In this document: positions 25,500-36,687 of the stretch, in pieces
Numbering within the stretch: the first letter of the stretch is position 1
How the letters are laid out: every line of letters begins with the position of its first letter
Source of the DNA: Gremmenia infestans
Taxonomy: Eukaryota > Ascomycota > Leotiomycetes > Helotiales > Hamatocanthoscyphaceae
Direction: 5' to 3'
DNA length: 64,000 nt
Assembly: GCA_032629725.1 (NCBI GenBank)
Contig: JAFEVB010000018.1
Coordinates: 496,001-560,000 of the forward strand
The notes under the pieces: model-generated
What the model saw: the letters and a program-made list of their open reading frames with translations, nothing else
What the model was told of the DNA's origin: nothing
The model's database searches: none
Translations under genes and position numbers: made by a program

Positions 25500-28400
25500 G
25501 TTAGGTTAAGATATTAATCTTAGTAGTCTGCAAATATCTTAAGGCTCTTAAGTATCGCTCTTATTTCCTAAGTGTTCTCTAAGTATAGATAGTCTATTTA
25601 TTTGACTAGGTACTTAGTATAGCCTCTAACCTGCTTATAGTCTAGTATTGCTTTAACTTTATACTTAGTATTAGAGTTAACTAGTTGGATTTCCGTAATA
25701 GGCGCGGGTAGCGCCTCTAGTAGTACTGGTTTAAGGAGGGATATATAGAATACTAGATATATATTTATTATTCTAGGTAGTGCTAATTTATAGTTAACTA
25801 GTTCTATAACTTGTTTGATTTTAAACGGCTCTAGCTTTTTATAATCTAGTTTTATGCTTAGTTGTTTTATCTTAATATTTTTTCGTATTAGATAGACCTT
25901 ATCCCCCTCTTTAAGTATAGGTTCTATACTATATTTTCTATTATAGTATAATGCTGCTTTCTTTATAAAGAATGCTAGATTGCTAGCTAGTTTTTTCTAA
26001 AGTGTTTTAAGGTTTTCTATCTATATAGTCGCGGATTAGTTATCTAATTCTAAGGTTATTATAAAGCGGTAGGCCTTAGGATTATAACTATAATTCGCGT
26101 ATACTAGTAAGATCTTTATATTTTCCGCGGCTAATATATTATATGCAAACTAGGCAAGTAGTAGAAGTCCTACCTAGTTATTCTATTTATAGTTTATATA
26201 ATATCAGATATATGCTTCTATTATCTAATTTATCTATTTAGTTTACCTATTAGTTTATAGATAAAAGCTTATTAATAGCTTCCTTTTAATATCTAGTAGT
26301 GCTATAAATACTATCTAGAATTTTAAAGTAAAGAGCTGATCTCTATCTAATATGATTTCTTCTAGCGCGCTATAGTTTGCTACTACTACTTAGAGAAAGG
26401 CCTAAGCTAAGTCTTTAGCCGTGCTTAACTCTTTATAGAGTATTATATAGGTGTACTTTATTAACCTATCTGTAATAACTAGGATAGAATCGTATTCTAC
26501 TTCTATTATTAGGTTCTTAGATAGTAGTAGTTTAACTATAAAGTCCTATATAATAGATGTCTAAGGAGTCTTTAGTATATTAGGTAATTATATTATACTA
26601 TATAGAGCGTGCCGTGATGCCTTATTCCGTATGTAAGTATTATACTTGCTAATAACCTTCTTAACTATTATTCGTATGCTTAGAAAGTAGTATCTCCGCA
26701 AGAGCCTTTTCTAGGTTCTAGTGTTTCCCTAATATCTATAAGCTAGTAGCTTATATTATTCCTTAATAAATTCTTTCTAGATGTTTTTAGGGATATATAT
26801 CTTATTTTTATATAGTAGAAGCCCTTTTATATTCTTCTAGAAGTATTATAAGATGCTTTCTGCTACTATATCCCCTTTATATACTAATCTGATTTTATCT
26901 ATAAATAGGTCGCTATTAATATAGGTCGCAGCTGCGATTTATTACTTATTTAAAATAAGGTTATTACTATTTTCCTAGAAGATCGTAATGCTTTTTATTT
27001 CCTCTTTTATCTTATATTCTAGCTTCTAACTTAGTATATTAGCATATGCGTTTTTTATCCTCTTTATGTATTTAATTTATAAGTTATAGATAGCAAGTAT
27101 CTTTGCCTACCTTGTCTGCCGCCTATTTAAGTCTTTAGTTATAGTAAAGCTAATAAGATTCTTATAATTAGTAAGAATCGTTACTAGGAAGTTAGTCCCC
27201 TAAAGGTAAACCTTCTATTCCTATAATACTTTAACTATTACTAGAAGTTCTTTATTATATATATTATAGTTAAGTTCTATAGATATTATTTTTCTAAAGT
27301 AGTATGCTACTAGATGCTAGCTGCTATTCTTATATTTCTATATAAGCACTTCCTTTATTACTTTATCTAATACGTCTATCTCTACTATTAACTTAAGTTC
27401 TAGCTAGAAGTTCTAGCAGATAGGTTCCTCTATAAAGGCCTGCTTTAGCTCTTAGAATGCCTTTTCCGCTTTATTTATCTATTTAAACTCTTTCTCCTTT
27501 TTTATTAGGTCTATAAGTAGTAGAGCTTTCTTTAAATATAACTTAATAAACTTCTAGTAGAAGTTTATAAATCTTAGAAAAGATTATATCTATTTAACTA
27601 TAGTTAGCGTTTCTTAGGTAATAATTGCTTGGACCTTTTTAGAGTCTAGGCCGATTTTCCCTAGCGTAATTATATAGCTTAGAAAAGTGATTTCTTTTAT
27701 ATAAAAGTTGCACTTAGATAGCTTTAGGCGGAATCCCTTTGCCGCAAGTGCTTTTAAGACCTATATTATATATCCTATATATTATTCCTTATTATCTAAA
27801 TATACTAGTATATTATTAAGGTAATATATATAGAACCTATCTAAGAAAGCTCTTAATGCGTTATAGTTAACTTCTTAATAGGTTACTAAGGTATTAGTTA
27901 GCCTAAATAGTATAACCTAGTACTTATAGTAACCAAATCTGGTTTAAAATGCTATTTTCTATTCCTTGCTGTTTATAATACGAATTAGATAATATACGTC
28001 TCTTATATCTAGCTATATAAAGATTACCGTCTTCTTTAGACAGTTTTATATATTATCTGCTTATGGTAGTAGGTATTAATTTTTTATAGTTATCTTATTT
28101 AACTTTTAGTAGTTAATATAAAATCGATCTAGTTTATCTTTTTTCTTTGCAAATAGTATTAGCGCTTCTAATAGGGAGTATAACTTCTTTATCTATCTCT
28201 TAGATAACGCTTTATTAATATACTCTCTCTATAGTCTTATCTTTTCTTTACTATACTAGCGAAGTAGTTCTTAAGAAGGTTTGTATTCTTCTTTAAGTAG
28301 TATTCTATAGTCCTATAGTTAATGTTTAGGTAAGGCCTTTTTACCTTATAGGTTATTAAATATCTATTTAAACTTTTTATACTATACTAGTATTTCTTTT

Positions 28401-30380
28401 CCGACCTTCTTATTATTTGGTAGAGGGCCTTAGATTGCATACCTTAGCGCGTTATAGAAGGTAGCGCTAACCTCTCTATAGCTATATAGTTATTTTAATA
28501 TATAGCTATATTAGGTAAACTTTATTTTATAAGTTTCCTAGTTAATTTCTGGATTATATTATCTAATCTAAGAAATACTAAAAATAGCCTGATTATCTCT
28601 AATATAGATTATATCTAGGCTGATTTCCTTCTAATAACCTCTAATAGTTACCTGTATAGGTATAGTCTTATATTTAACTATCCTTTTATTTATTCTAATT
28701 ACTATCCTATTAATAATAGTAAGTGGGTAGGGTTCTATCTTCTCTTATATTAGTATATTAAGCCTTTTTATAGCTTCTAGTAAGATAAAGTTCCTTTGCG
28801 CACTAGAGTTAAGTATAACCTATAGCTTCTTTTCTTTAATATAGGCGTTTAGTATTATATAGTTTCCGGCTCTCTATAGCTGCTACTTGCTTCCCTAGTT
28901 ATCTTTCTTCTAGGATCTTATATCCTATAAATTGGTTTTTCTATAGTTAGTAACTGCTTTCCTATCTTATTAGTTAATATAGAGTGTTTAGCGCGAACGT
29001 GCTTTATGCTTTATTACTAATATATTACTAAGTAAAAATTGTTAGGTTTATAGAAAATAAGGGAAAAGTTGTTTTCCTCTAAATGCGTTTACTTAACCCT
29101 TTGCTAGTGATTTCCTAGACTTCTCCTAGCTCTATAATTAAGCTTAGCCTTAGTATTTTTTCTCCTAGAATACTTTTAAGAATCCTAGGTTATTAGGGTG
29201 CTTTAAAGATAACTTATTATATATCTTAGTATACGACTATATAGTAGATGCCTTCTTTTAGTTTTTCTATTCCTAGCTAGAAGTCCTTTTTAAAGGCTGG
29301 TTTATCCCCTTCTTTAGGTTCCTACTAGTTTCCTGCAGAAAGCTTATTACTAGCTATAATCTATTCTTTCTCTATATTAGGTAGCTGGTCCGTAGGATCC
29401 TAAGATAAGCTTGCTTTTTCTTCTATGTTTATTTTCTAGCTTTTATATTTAGGTAGTTGCATGCTATACTTCTACCTCTTAGAGTCGAGTTATAATACTA
29501 TATCTAAGGTTTATATAGCTGCGCTTATATTTTATTTCTTTTAGGGTCCTTTTTTTTTCTTCTGCCTATAAGAGATACTAAGTGTCTAGGTAATCTATAC
29601 TTAAAATAAAGTCCTTTCTAATATCGCTTGTCCTATTTCTCTCTAGAGAGCGGGTTTGGTTTCTAGTAAGCGGCGTTAATTTCTATTAGATCCCTCTAGT
29701 CCTTTCTTTCTATTAATCCTATCTTTCCTAACCGTTTACTAAAGTTATAGGTCCCCTTTTATTTAAAGGACCTCTTAAAGAATCGGTTATTAATCTTAAC
29801 CGCTTCCTTAATTATTTTAGTAAAGCTATTTAGTTAGTCTATCCTGGTTAGCTTATTTTTAATAAAGTCCTTTAGTTCTGCGTAGTACTAGCTAGTTAGG
29901 GCGCGGTCGCCCTATTCTGCTATATCTAAATACTACTAGAACCTAGCTGTATACTTAGAGGCTAACTTGTTCTATTTTAGTTATTATAGCTTCTATTTAG
30001 CTATACTTTACTATTTAAGGTCGCTGAAGACTTATTAGATGTTTTTCTTAAATGCTTTATAGCTTATAAATATAGCCTAGGTTAAGGTCCTTGCTTTAGT
30101 CGTAACTTGCCCCTAACTAGTTTTATTTGCTATAAAACTATTAATATAGGTCTTAACCTAGTTAAAGGCCACGCTTTAAAGGTAACTGATTATATAGATA
30201 ACCTTTACTACCTCTATTCTAAATAAGTATTAGTTAAATAAAATATAGATATCTATTAAGATTAGGAAGTTATCTAACTTGCTTTTATCTCTATAGAATA
30301 TATTAGGTGTCTTAATAATTGCGGTTTGCTTTTATACTATAAGAGTCTAGGCTAGCGCTAGCGTGGGAAGCTGGAGTTAG
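25500..30380 (-). pseudogene. RIP-inactivated gag-pol-chromodomain polyprotein of element 3
   Basis: Translated from the minus strand. The gag region near 30,100-30,330 reads KTPNIFYRDKSKLDNFL before stops at former glutamine codons. The zinc knuckle near 29,590 reads Y-F-K-Y-R-L-P-R-H-L-V-S, keeping the H that element 1 lost. The reverse transcriptase near 27,810-27,840 reads YYLNNILVYLDN, so both active-site aspartates are asparagine. The chromodomain near 25,560-25,670 reads YKVKAILDYKQVRG then KYLVK-stop, with TAG where the family has tryptophan. It is not translatable. Confidence 0.75.
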
Positions 30381-30460
30381 TATTAGGGTTAGAGTGTTCT
30401 TCCCTTTAGTAGATCTAGTAGATAATATTATTCCGTCGATAGAGAGACTAGTGCTTAAAG

Positions 30461-30943
30461 TGTAATAATCGCCTAGCTTATATAGTGCTAGAGTAAGTCT
30501 TATAACTTAAGTTAGGTCCCTGGACCTAGGTTATTATTAGGTTAATATTAGTATCTATTAATAGATTACTAGTTGCTATACTTAGAGGTATAGCTTATTA
30601 TAAAGTATAAAGTAATAAGCGTATATTAGGAAATACTATTTAAGTTAAGTATAAAGCTCTTATCTAATAGGTAATAACCTAGTCTTATATAGAACCTTTA
30701 TGCTACTAGTCGACCCTAGTCGACTTGACTACTATTAATCTGGTTAACTGCTTGCTAGTCGACTAGTTGATCGCGTTATGTAACTAATTATATAGTGTGA
30801 TAATAAAATATTAGTAGGTCTACTCCCTAACAAATATACCTAAATATATATATAAGACTATAACCTCCCTCCTAGGGGTTCTTCTATGTCTGAAGCCAGA
30901 TACTAAGCCTAAGGTCCCCTAGTTATATATCGTATTCGTAATA
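30461..30943 (-). repeat. 5' LTR of gypsy element 3 (right copy)
   Basis: 483 bp, followed by the GTAAG duplication. It contains the GTCGAC-rich U3 block shared with the lone LTR at 22077-22561. Confidence 0.85.
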
Positions 30944-33000
30944 GTAAGCTATTTAAGATAGCAGATAATATAAAGATTAAAGGATTAAATAGTTAAAGAG
31001 TTTTTAAATTTAAGATCTATAATAAAGCTATTTATAGTAACCTTTATCTATTTAACTTATAAATTATTTATAAAGTAAAAGGAAAAATAATAGATAGCTT
31101 ATTTAAAAAGTTAAAGCTAGTTATTTAAGTATATAATAATATAAAAAAAAAGATAATTTTAATATAGTCTCTAATAATCTAGCAAGCTAGTTAGCAAATT
31201 ATTATTATATTAGCTCTATTACTAATAAAGTCTAAAGAAGAAAAAGTAATATATTTATACTTTTATAATATTATATAAGTATATATATAATCTATATTAA
31301 AGCTTATTTAGAAAATTATTATAAAGCTTCTAAAGCAGCTTTAATATAAGTTTCTTTAAAGTATAATTATAAAGGTTATTAAGTCTCTATATAGAATAGC
31401 AGAAGCAGAAACCTACTAGTTTTTAACCTACTTTTAGTATTATTAGAATAGGCTAATAATAAAAACTTTAATTTATAATCTATATCTTTTTATAAGCAAA
31501 TTAGAGTAGAGATTTAGGATAGTAGATATATAGATAAATAATACTTTAATTCTAGCAGATAACTAATTTATAAAAATAGAGAAAAATAAACTTATAAAAG
31601 TAAAGTTTAAAGTAAAGCTAAAGAAAAATCTAACTAAATCCTTCTCTTTTATCTTTAATAGATATATATTAATACTTAAGAATAAAAATATATATATATA
31701 CTAGAAAGATTAAAAAAAGAACCTTAAGCTAATTAATATTAAAGCTAATAACTATAAGTAGGCCTATTTATAATAGCAAGCTTAAAAAGCCTATATTATA
31801 TTAATTTAATAACCTAAAGCAGTTTTTAATCTATTAATTATAGTATAATACTATAATCTAGATATAAAGAATATAAAGGTAATAAATAGATATATTAAGT
31901 AGTAGATAGAAAACCTAAATAAAGAGATATACTATATCTCTTTATAATTAGTAGATACTAAGCTATTTATTTTTATTAATAGATTATTAGCTAATAATAA
32001 AGATCTTAGCTTTTAACTTAGGTATATTATTATACTTATAAATAAATTAGAGGGATCTATAGATACTAAATTTATTATAAATAGTAATATTCTCTATTAG
32101 AGCTTAATAAAAAGCAGCTTTATATCTAAGATATATAATATAGTTAAAGAAGTAGATATAGATATTATAATAGTATTAATACTAAAAAGAGTATTAGAAT
32201 AACTTAAGATAACTAGGATTCTAATAATTATATATATAGATTTATACTTTTTATATAAGTACTTTATAAAACTAAAGATAATAAAAAAGAAGCAACTAAT
32301 AATTAATATTATAGCTTTTTAAAAGTTTTATAAAAATAGAGAATTATTAAAGATATAATAGATTAATAGTAAAGATAATTCTACTAATATTATAATAAAG
32401 ATAAATCTAAATAAAGCTTTTTAAATATTAATTAATATAAATAGCCTAATAATCTAGATAGAAAAATAAATAGAAAAGAAAAATAAAATAGTAAAAGAAA
32501 ACTAACTATATTTAGTTTTTCCTATAAAGCTTTTAGAGTAACTTAGATCTATAATTCTAAGCAATCTAAGAATCTATCTTTTATTAGTTTTCTTATTAGT
32601 TTTTTATTTATTTAATATCTTTTTATTAGCTAATTTGATTTTTAGCTATATTAACCTATATTTATTTTTAGCTATATTAGTAAAGTTTTATTTAGTTATA
32701 TTATATATTAATAGCAATATAGGCATTTAGATAGTAAGATCTATATTATAATAGTAATAGTAGATAAGAAAGATTATAAATTATAATAAAAAACTATACT
32801 ATAGTAGAGAAAGGAAATAGCTCTAGTTATAAAAAAGAAAACTATCTATATTAGAATATAAGTAATCTATATTATAAACTATATTATAAACTATATTATA
32901 AACTATATTATATATTCTAACCTTTCTAGTTATATAATTTAGTATAGCTTAGTTAGTAAAAAGGTATTACCTTTTTATATCTATAATACTACCTAAATAC
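30944..33000 (+). pseudogene. Ty1/copia relic, 3' fragment (reverse transcriptase/RNase H)
   Basis: In one plus frame with scattered stops, the conceptual protein follows the fungal copia reverse transcriptase. It runs from a variable-to-conserved stretch (FKIYNKAIYSNLYLF, KLKLVIQVYNN with stops removed), through 'LYFYNIIQVYIQS' and 'KSLYRIAEAETYQF', to 'INNTLILADN', which aligns with the active-site strand. An RNase H-like part lies near 32,250-32,500. Glutamine positions are TAA/TAG, as expected from C-to-T change of CAA/CAG. The right limit is approximate. Confidence 0.65.
32867..32914. repeat. Tandem repeat, 12-bp unit CTATATTATAAA x4
   Basis: Four head-to-tail copies; the last ends ATATA instead of ATAAA. 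It sits near the downstream edge of the AT-rich island. Confidence 0.7.
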
Positions 33001-33109
33001 TAAGTATTATTAACTAGAATATCTAGAATCAAGTCTATACTATATAGTAGAGAAGTGATTATATATTAATATCTATAATACTAACAACTTCTACTTAGAT
33101 ATAAATATA

Positions 33110-33345
33110 GTTATACTTAACGCCTTAGAGCTTACATAGAGCCATAGAGGGCATAGTTAAAGTTAAGTCTATGCAACTAGCAATAAAAGTAGAAGTGATC
33201 ACATTCTATAATAGTAATACTTAAATTGAAGGAAAAACTAAATAATATATGCAGGTTGTAAACTAATAGCGCCTATTAACTTATCCGGTGAAAGTGAATA
33301 AAGAATATGAGACCATGTAATCAGATCAAGAAGTAGATGCAGAAG
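33110..33345. other. Compartment boundary: AT-rich island to normal-GC DNA
   Basis: Composition changes within about 200 bp. Around 33,110 CpG, CpA and TpG reappear, and beyond 33,250 the sequence looks like ordinary fungal DNA. The first gene ends at 33346, so its 3' flank is essentially the boundary. Confidence 0.7.
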
Positions 33346-34740
33346 CTAGACTGTTCGTTGGCGCTTTGCTAATCGGCTTGCAGATTCTTCTTGTAGACGC
33401 TCCTGCAACGCAGCGAATCTGCCCATAAAATCCAGTGCCCCCCAAAATTCCGGATGGAGCGATTGGTCGTGTGACAACTTTTTGTAAACTGAAGAGTGTG
33501 CGATCGCATACTATATATAATCAGCGATGAATGATTTGCATCCGACGTATGAACTTACTTTGCCCCCAAGGTACACTGGTTCTTTGATCTTCTTCCTCTT
33601 CGCTCCACCTCGATCATCCGAATGAGAATGGCCAATTGATGATGCCTTCTTGTCTGGCACTGTCTGGCGTTGACGGTCGTCCGATTCCATCTTGTCTGGT
33701 ACTCTCGCCCGTGGTCGATCATCAGAGGCCTCTCCATTTCCTTGCGGTTTTCCATGAGGTCGGCCACCCGATGAGTCTCCTGGCGCCAATCCTTTCGGCT
33801 TTCCGTCAACGTCCTTCACATTGGCACCAAATAGATCATCGACGACATTGTTCGAGATACCACGATATCTGATCGGTGGATTGAACTTCCAGCACATTGA
33901 TTCTGTCACTGAAACAATACCCCCCTTGCCAATATCCTTCCACGCTCGCTTCGCGATGGCAGTATTGATCCTGTAGCCGGCTTGGAGAAATGCAGCCTCA
34001 ATGAAATCAATAGCAGGACACTTTGTTCCATCTGGTGCTCTCAAGTTGACCGATGGGTCTAGGTCCCCATTGTGGTATCTGGTGAGAATATCTGCAGCTG
34101 CTTGGATGGAGCCTAAGCCTAGCTCATCAACCCTGATGTGACTTGTGTCGATCAAAATTAACGATTTCGGGAAGTGAAGTGCCTTTTTATCGGATGGAGA
34201 GTTTTGCATTGAAACACTTTTGTGATCAGATGACGATGTCGCAGGACACTTCATCTGTTTTCCTGGTTTGTATTTCAACGGGGTGCTTGCATCCGATGGA
34301 GTTTTCTGCTTGGATCCCGTCTTGGGGAGTTTATCGAAGTCAATCTGGTCCTGTGGTTTTTGCTCCCTGCTCCAAGCTCTCATCAGAACATCTCTTCGAG
34401 CTGCATCCAGTGTGGTCATCGAGACACCCTCCTTGGCCTTTTGTGTTTCGGGGTTTGCCAAATGGGACCATTGCCTGAACAGGGAGTCCTTCCATAGGAT
34501 GTTGTCTTCTTTGGGATTGACCCCCGATCGAAACTTGGTTCCTTTCGCGTTGGACGCCAGTTTGATCCGATATGAAAGGACTATGGGCGTGTATGCATAG
34601 TACACATTGGTGGTGGGACTCTCCTTCAATACCCCCCCTCGGATGTACCTATTTATCGGTCAGCAAAGTCTTATCTTTGCATGGAACATGCTCACTTGAC
34701 GGCCATGATCCTGTGCTATGTTGTAGACTATTCTTCTCAT
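33346..34740 (-). CDS. Protein of unknown function, three exons, one-base frame conflict
   Basis: The family is not recognised. My model has exons 34696-34740, 33559-34648 and 33346-33510. Introns are 47 nt (GTGAGC...ATAG) and 48 nt (GTAAGT...ATAG). Exon 1 gives MRRIVYNIAQDHGRQ. Exon 3 adds a charged tail ending ERLQEESASRLAKRQRTV, well past the stop met without splicing. The long middle exon is hydrophilic, with a basic AKRKKIKEP stretch that could be a nuclear signal, and a low-complexity S/D/R/G part before it. Exon 2 is one nucleotide too long to join exon 1 in frame. The only obvious cause is a G7 run (plus-strand C7 at 34632-34638) just after the acceptor: six G would give RQVHPRGVLKESPTTN. 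This is either a sequencing or assembly slip, a real frameshift, or a different first exon. The gene lies right beside the RIP island. Confidence 0.6.
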
Positions 34741-34828
34741 ATGATCCGACCTAAAGGTTCGATCGGGTAGTCGACGCGTAGATAATTGAGAGGTAAATGA
34801 GGGATGCTTGATTTTTCGGAAGAAGGGA

Positions 34829-34940
34829 GTGGGCGTCTCCCTTTAAGTAGAGGAAAGCAAGAAGCGGGAAGAACAGTGAATGCAAGTGAGACGCGGGAAG
34901 AATAGTGAATTTTGGTGGGCGTCTCCCTCTAAGTAGAGGA
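34829..34940. repeat. Direct repeat of 26 bp upstream of the unknown gene
   Basis: GTGGGCGTCTCCCTTTAAGT plus AGAGGA at 34829-34854 recurs at 34915-34940 with one difference (CTCTAAG). Between them GCGGGAAGAA(C/T)AGTGAAT is also repeated. This short duplicated block lies in the putative promoter of the minus-strand gene. Confidence 0.7.
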
Positions 34941-35214
34941 TAAGGAGAAAGCAGGGCGCGGGAAGGAGGACAATTGTTGTGTTCGAGTGAACTGGGGTTT
35001 GATGCGAAGAATCACATTAAAGTTGAAGTGAGAAACTTCGAAGCCTAGATAAAGCTGTAGATATTAGTACGATTAATACTGCGAGCGTGTGATGATACTA
35101 TGAGCTTATTACGAATTAGTCTAAAAGAGAAGTTGAGATCATAGCTCTGTTTATGCTTAGTATCATATTAGAGGTGAGGAAAAGAGTTGACAGACTTCCT
35201 AATAAATGCAGATA

Positions 35215-35920
35215 ATGAGTAGCTACTCGCGAGTAAAAGGCCTCTGAGTAACCATGTCCCCCACATAACCACAAAAATCCAAGCTACGGAAAATTATATT
35301 AGGAATGGCAACCGCTACGCCAAAAAAATCCATACCAAGCCTTCGAAATATTACCCCACCTATACCTCTCCGCCTTTCCACAAACACCAGGACAGATACC
35401 AGACGATATGACACACGTCCTGAAAATGTGCACTCCACCCTCCGTACCCGACGAGACGCGCACCTAACTTCACATACCACTCTTGGACTGGGACGATATC
35501 AGTCCACACATCTCCTCCATAATATCCTTCATCTCCTCCGCCCTTCTCTCCTCGGTAACCACTTCGCCCGCTGCCATTACCACCACCGAGACCAAAACAT
35601 TCAGAGTGCTTGTTCACTGCGCTCTTGGTGTCAATAGGAGTGCTGCTGCTGTGATTGCGTATCTGGTTTCGAAGAACGAGGGATGGGAGAGTGAACAGGC
35701 GCTTAAGTTCTTGAGGGGGAGGAAAGGAGATTTTAAGCCTAGTGGCGTGTTTTGGGGGCAGATTGACAGGTATTTTGGACGGAGAGGTGAGAGGGAGGAT
35801 GTGCTTGTGGGGTTTTATCGGAGGTTAGAGGAGAGGAAGAAGGGGTTTGGGGGTGGGGAGAAAATAGGTGATCGAGGGAACAGAAGGAGGAGGGGAAAGT
35901 ACAATGAATGCGAGGTATAA
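35215..35920 (+). pseudogene. Dual-specificity phosphatase with in-frame stop
   Basis: A dual-specificity/tyrosine phosphatase removes phosphate through a cysteine in the P-loop HCx5R. Here VHCALGVNRSAAAVIAYLV is perfect (catalytic Cys codon 35618-35620) and is followed by the helix 'ALKFLRGRKGDFKPSGVFWGQ'. Upstream in the same frame is a typical N-terminal half: AFEILPHLYLSAFPQTP, then MTHVLKM and LHIPLLDWDDISPHI. The halves are separated by a single TAA at 35465-35467. CAA-to-TAA, a change in CpA context, would explain it. A start at 35215 (MSSYSR) with a 70-nt intron (35233-35302) reaches this frame; the ATG at 35305 would need one A fewer in the A7 run at 35322-35328. Splicing 35428-35502 would remove the TAA and uses a CTAAC branch point, but has a weak donor and deletes the conserved PLLDWDD strand. 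I favour a nonsense mutation. Confidence 0.6.
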
Positions 35921-36344
35921 GGAGATGCAGGGAGGGTATTGGTACAGTGGAGCGAACGAGGGAATATGATACTGAGTAACCAGGGAGTATTTGGAGTCTT
36001 GGACGGGAAAGCGGCTTTGCAATGAACGCTACGGAGTACCAGGCAAAAGAAATAGTTGAAACGCGTATGCCCATGCTTGAGATAGCGAAAAACTAACCGG
36101 CTGTACTACATCTTGTGGTTTTTCATGCGAGGAAGAATTCTCTTTCGAGGGAATTAGATGTCGAAGACGACTGAACTGAATCCATAATATATTTTTTGAC
36201 TTCGAGCCCCTTCAATCAAAAAAATAAGATTCATCACATATCCTGATTTTCTGTCCAGTTGAGAGAAAGGTACTATCAGACTTGGTTTTTATAATGAGGA
36301 TGAAGATTTGCCTCAGCCAGGAGGTCGTTCTAATAGTGTCATCA

Positions 36345-36412
36345 AAAAGCGGCACCAAGTTTTAGTAGGCGGATTGGCACATTAAAAGTCAATCATAATG
36401 AGTGCCGCTTTT
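36345..36412. repeat. 68-bp element with 11-bp terminal inverted repeats (copy 1)
   Basis: AAAAGCGGCAC at 36345-36355 is the exact reverse complement of GTGCCGCTTTT at 36402-36412. A degenerate relative with the same core (ATTAAcAGTCAacCATAATG) is at 46365-46432. It could be a very small MITE remnant or a dispersed regulatory motif. Confidence 0.6.
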
Positions 36413-36661
36413 CTGGCCGGCTTTTCTGTCCACCACCTCGCAGCACGACAACTTCAACCGCAGCCAACACCTCGACAAGGATCATACATACCATATGTAC
36501 AAGCCATAAGCTCTCGTGTTCGATGTTCACACCTTTTTTTATCAACCTGCGAGCGATCTTGTTCGTCTGAATCTTACTTTCCAAGCCCAACGACCGGCGA
36601 CTTCACGAGAAACGCTGCAGTCCTGCTGCTTATCACCTTCGCCACCAACATGCTTCAATTG

Positions 36662-36687
36662 AAACAAAACAAAACAAAACAAAACAA
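36662..36687. repeat. AAAAC microsatellite
   Basis: Five units of AAAAC in a row, in intergenic DNA. Confidence 0.8.

Larger units (their letters stand above)
24382..30943 (-). mobile_element. Full-length chromodomain Ty3/gypsy element 3 (minus strand)
   Basis: LTRs of 483 bp lie at 24382-24864 and 30461-30943, flanked by the exact duplication GTAAG (24377-24381 and 30944-30948). The element is inserted in a copia relic, so it is younger than that relic. It is the least AT-rich element in the island, consistent with fewer RIP mutations. One LTR end still reads ACA (minus strand) while the other reads TATTAC. The interior encodes on the minus strand the same gag-pol-chromodomain order as element 1. 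Confidence 0.85.

Noticed and set aside
1..33110. Possible mitochondrial DNA insertion because of extreme AT content
   Set aside because: The readable proteins are retroelement reverse transcriptase, integrase and chromodomain, and LTRs with target duplications are present.
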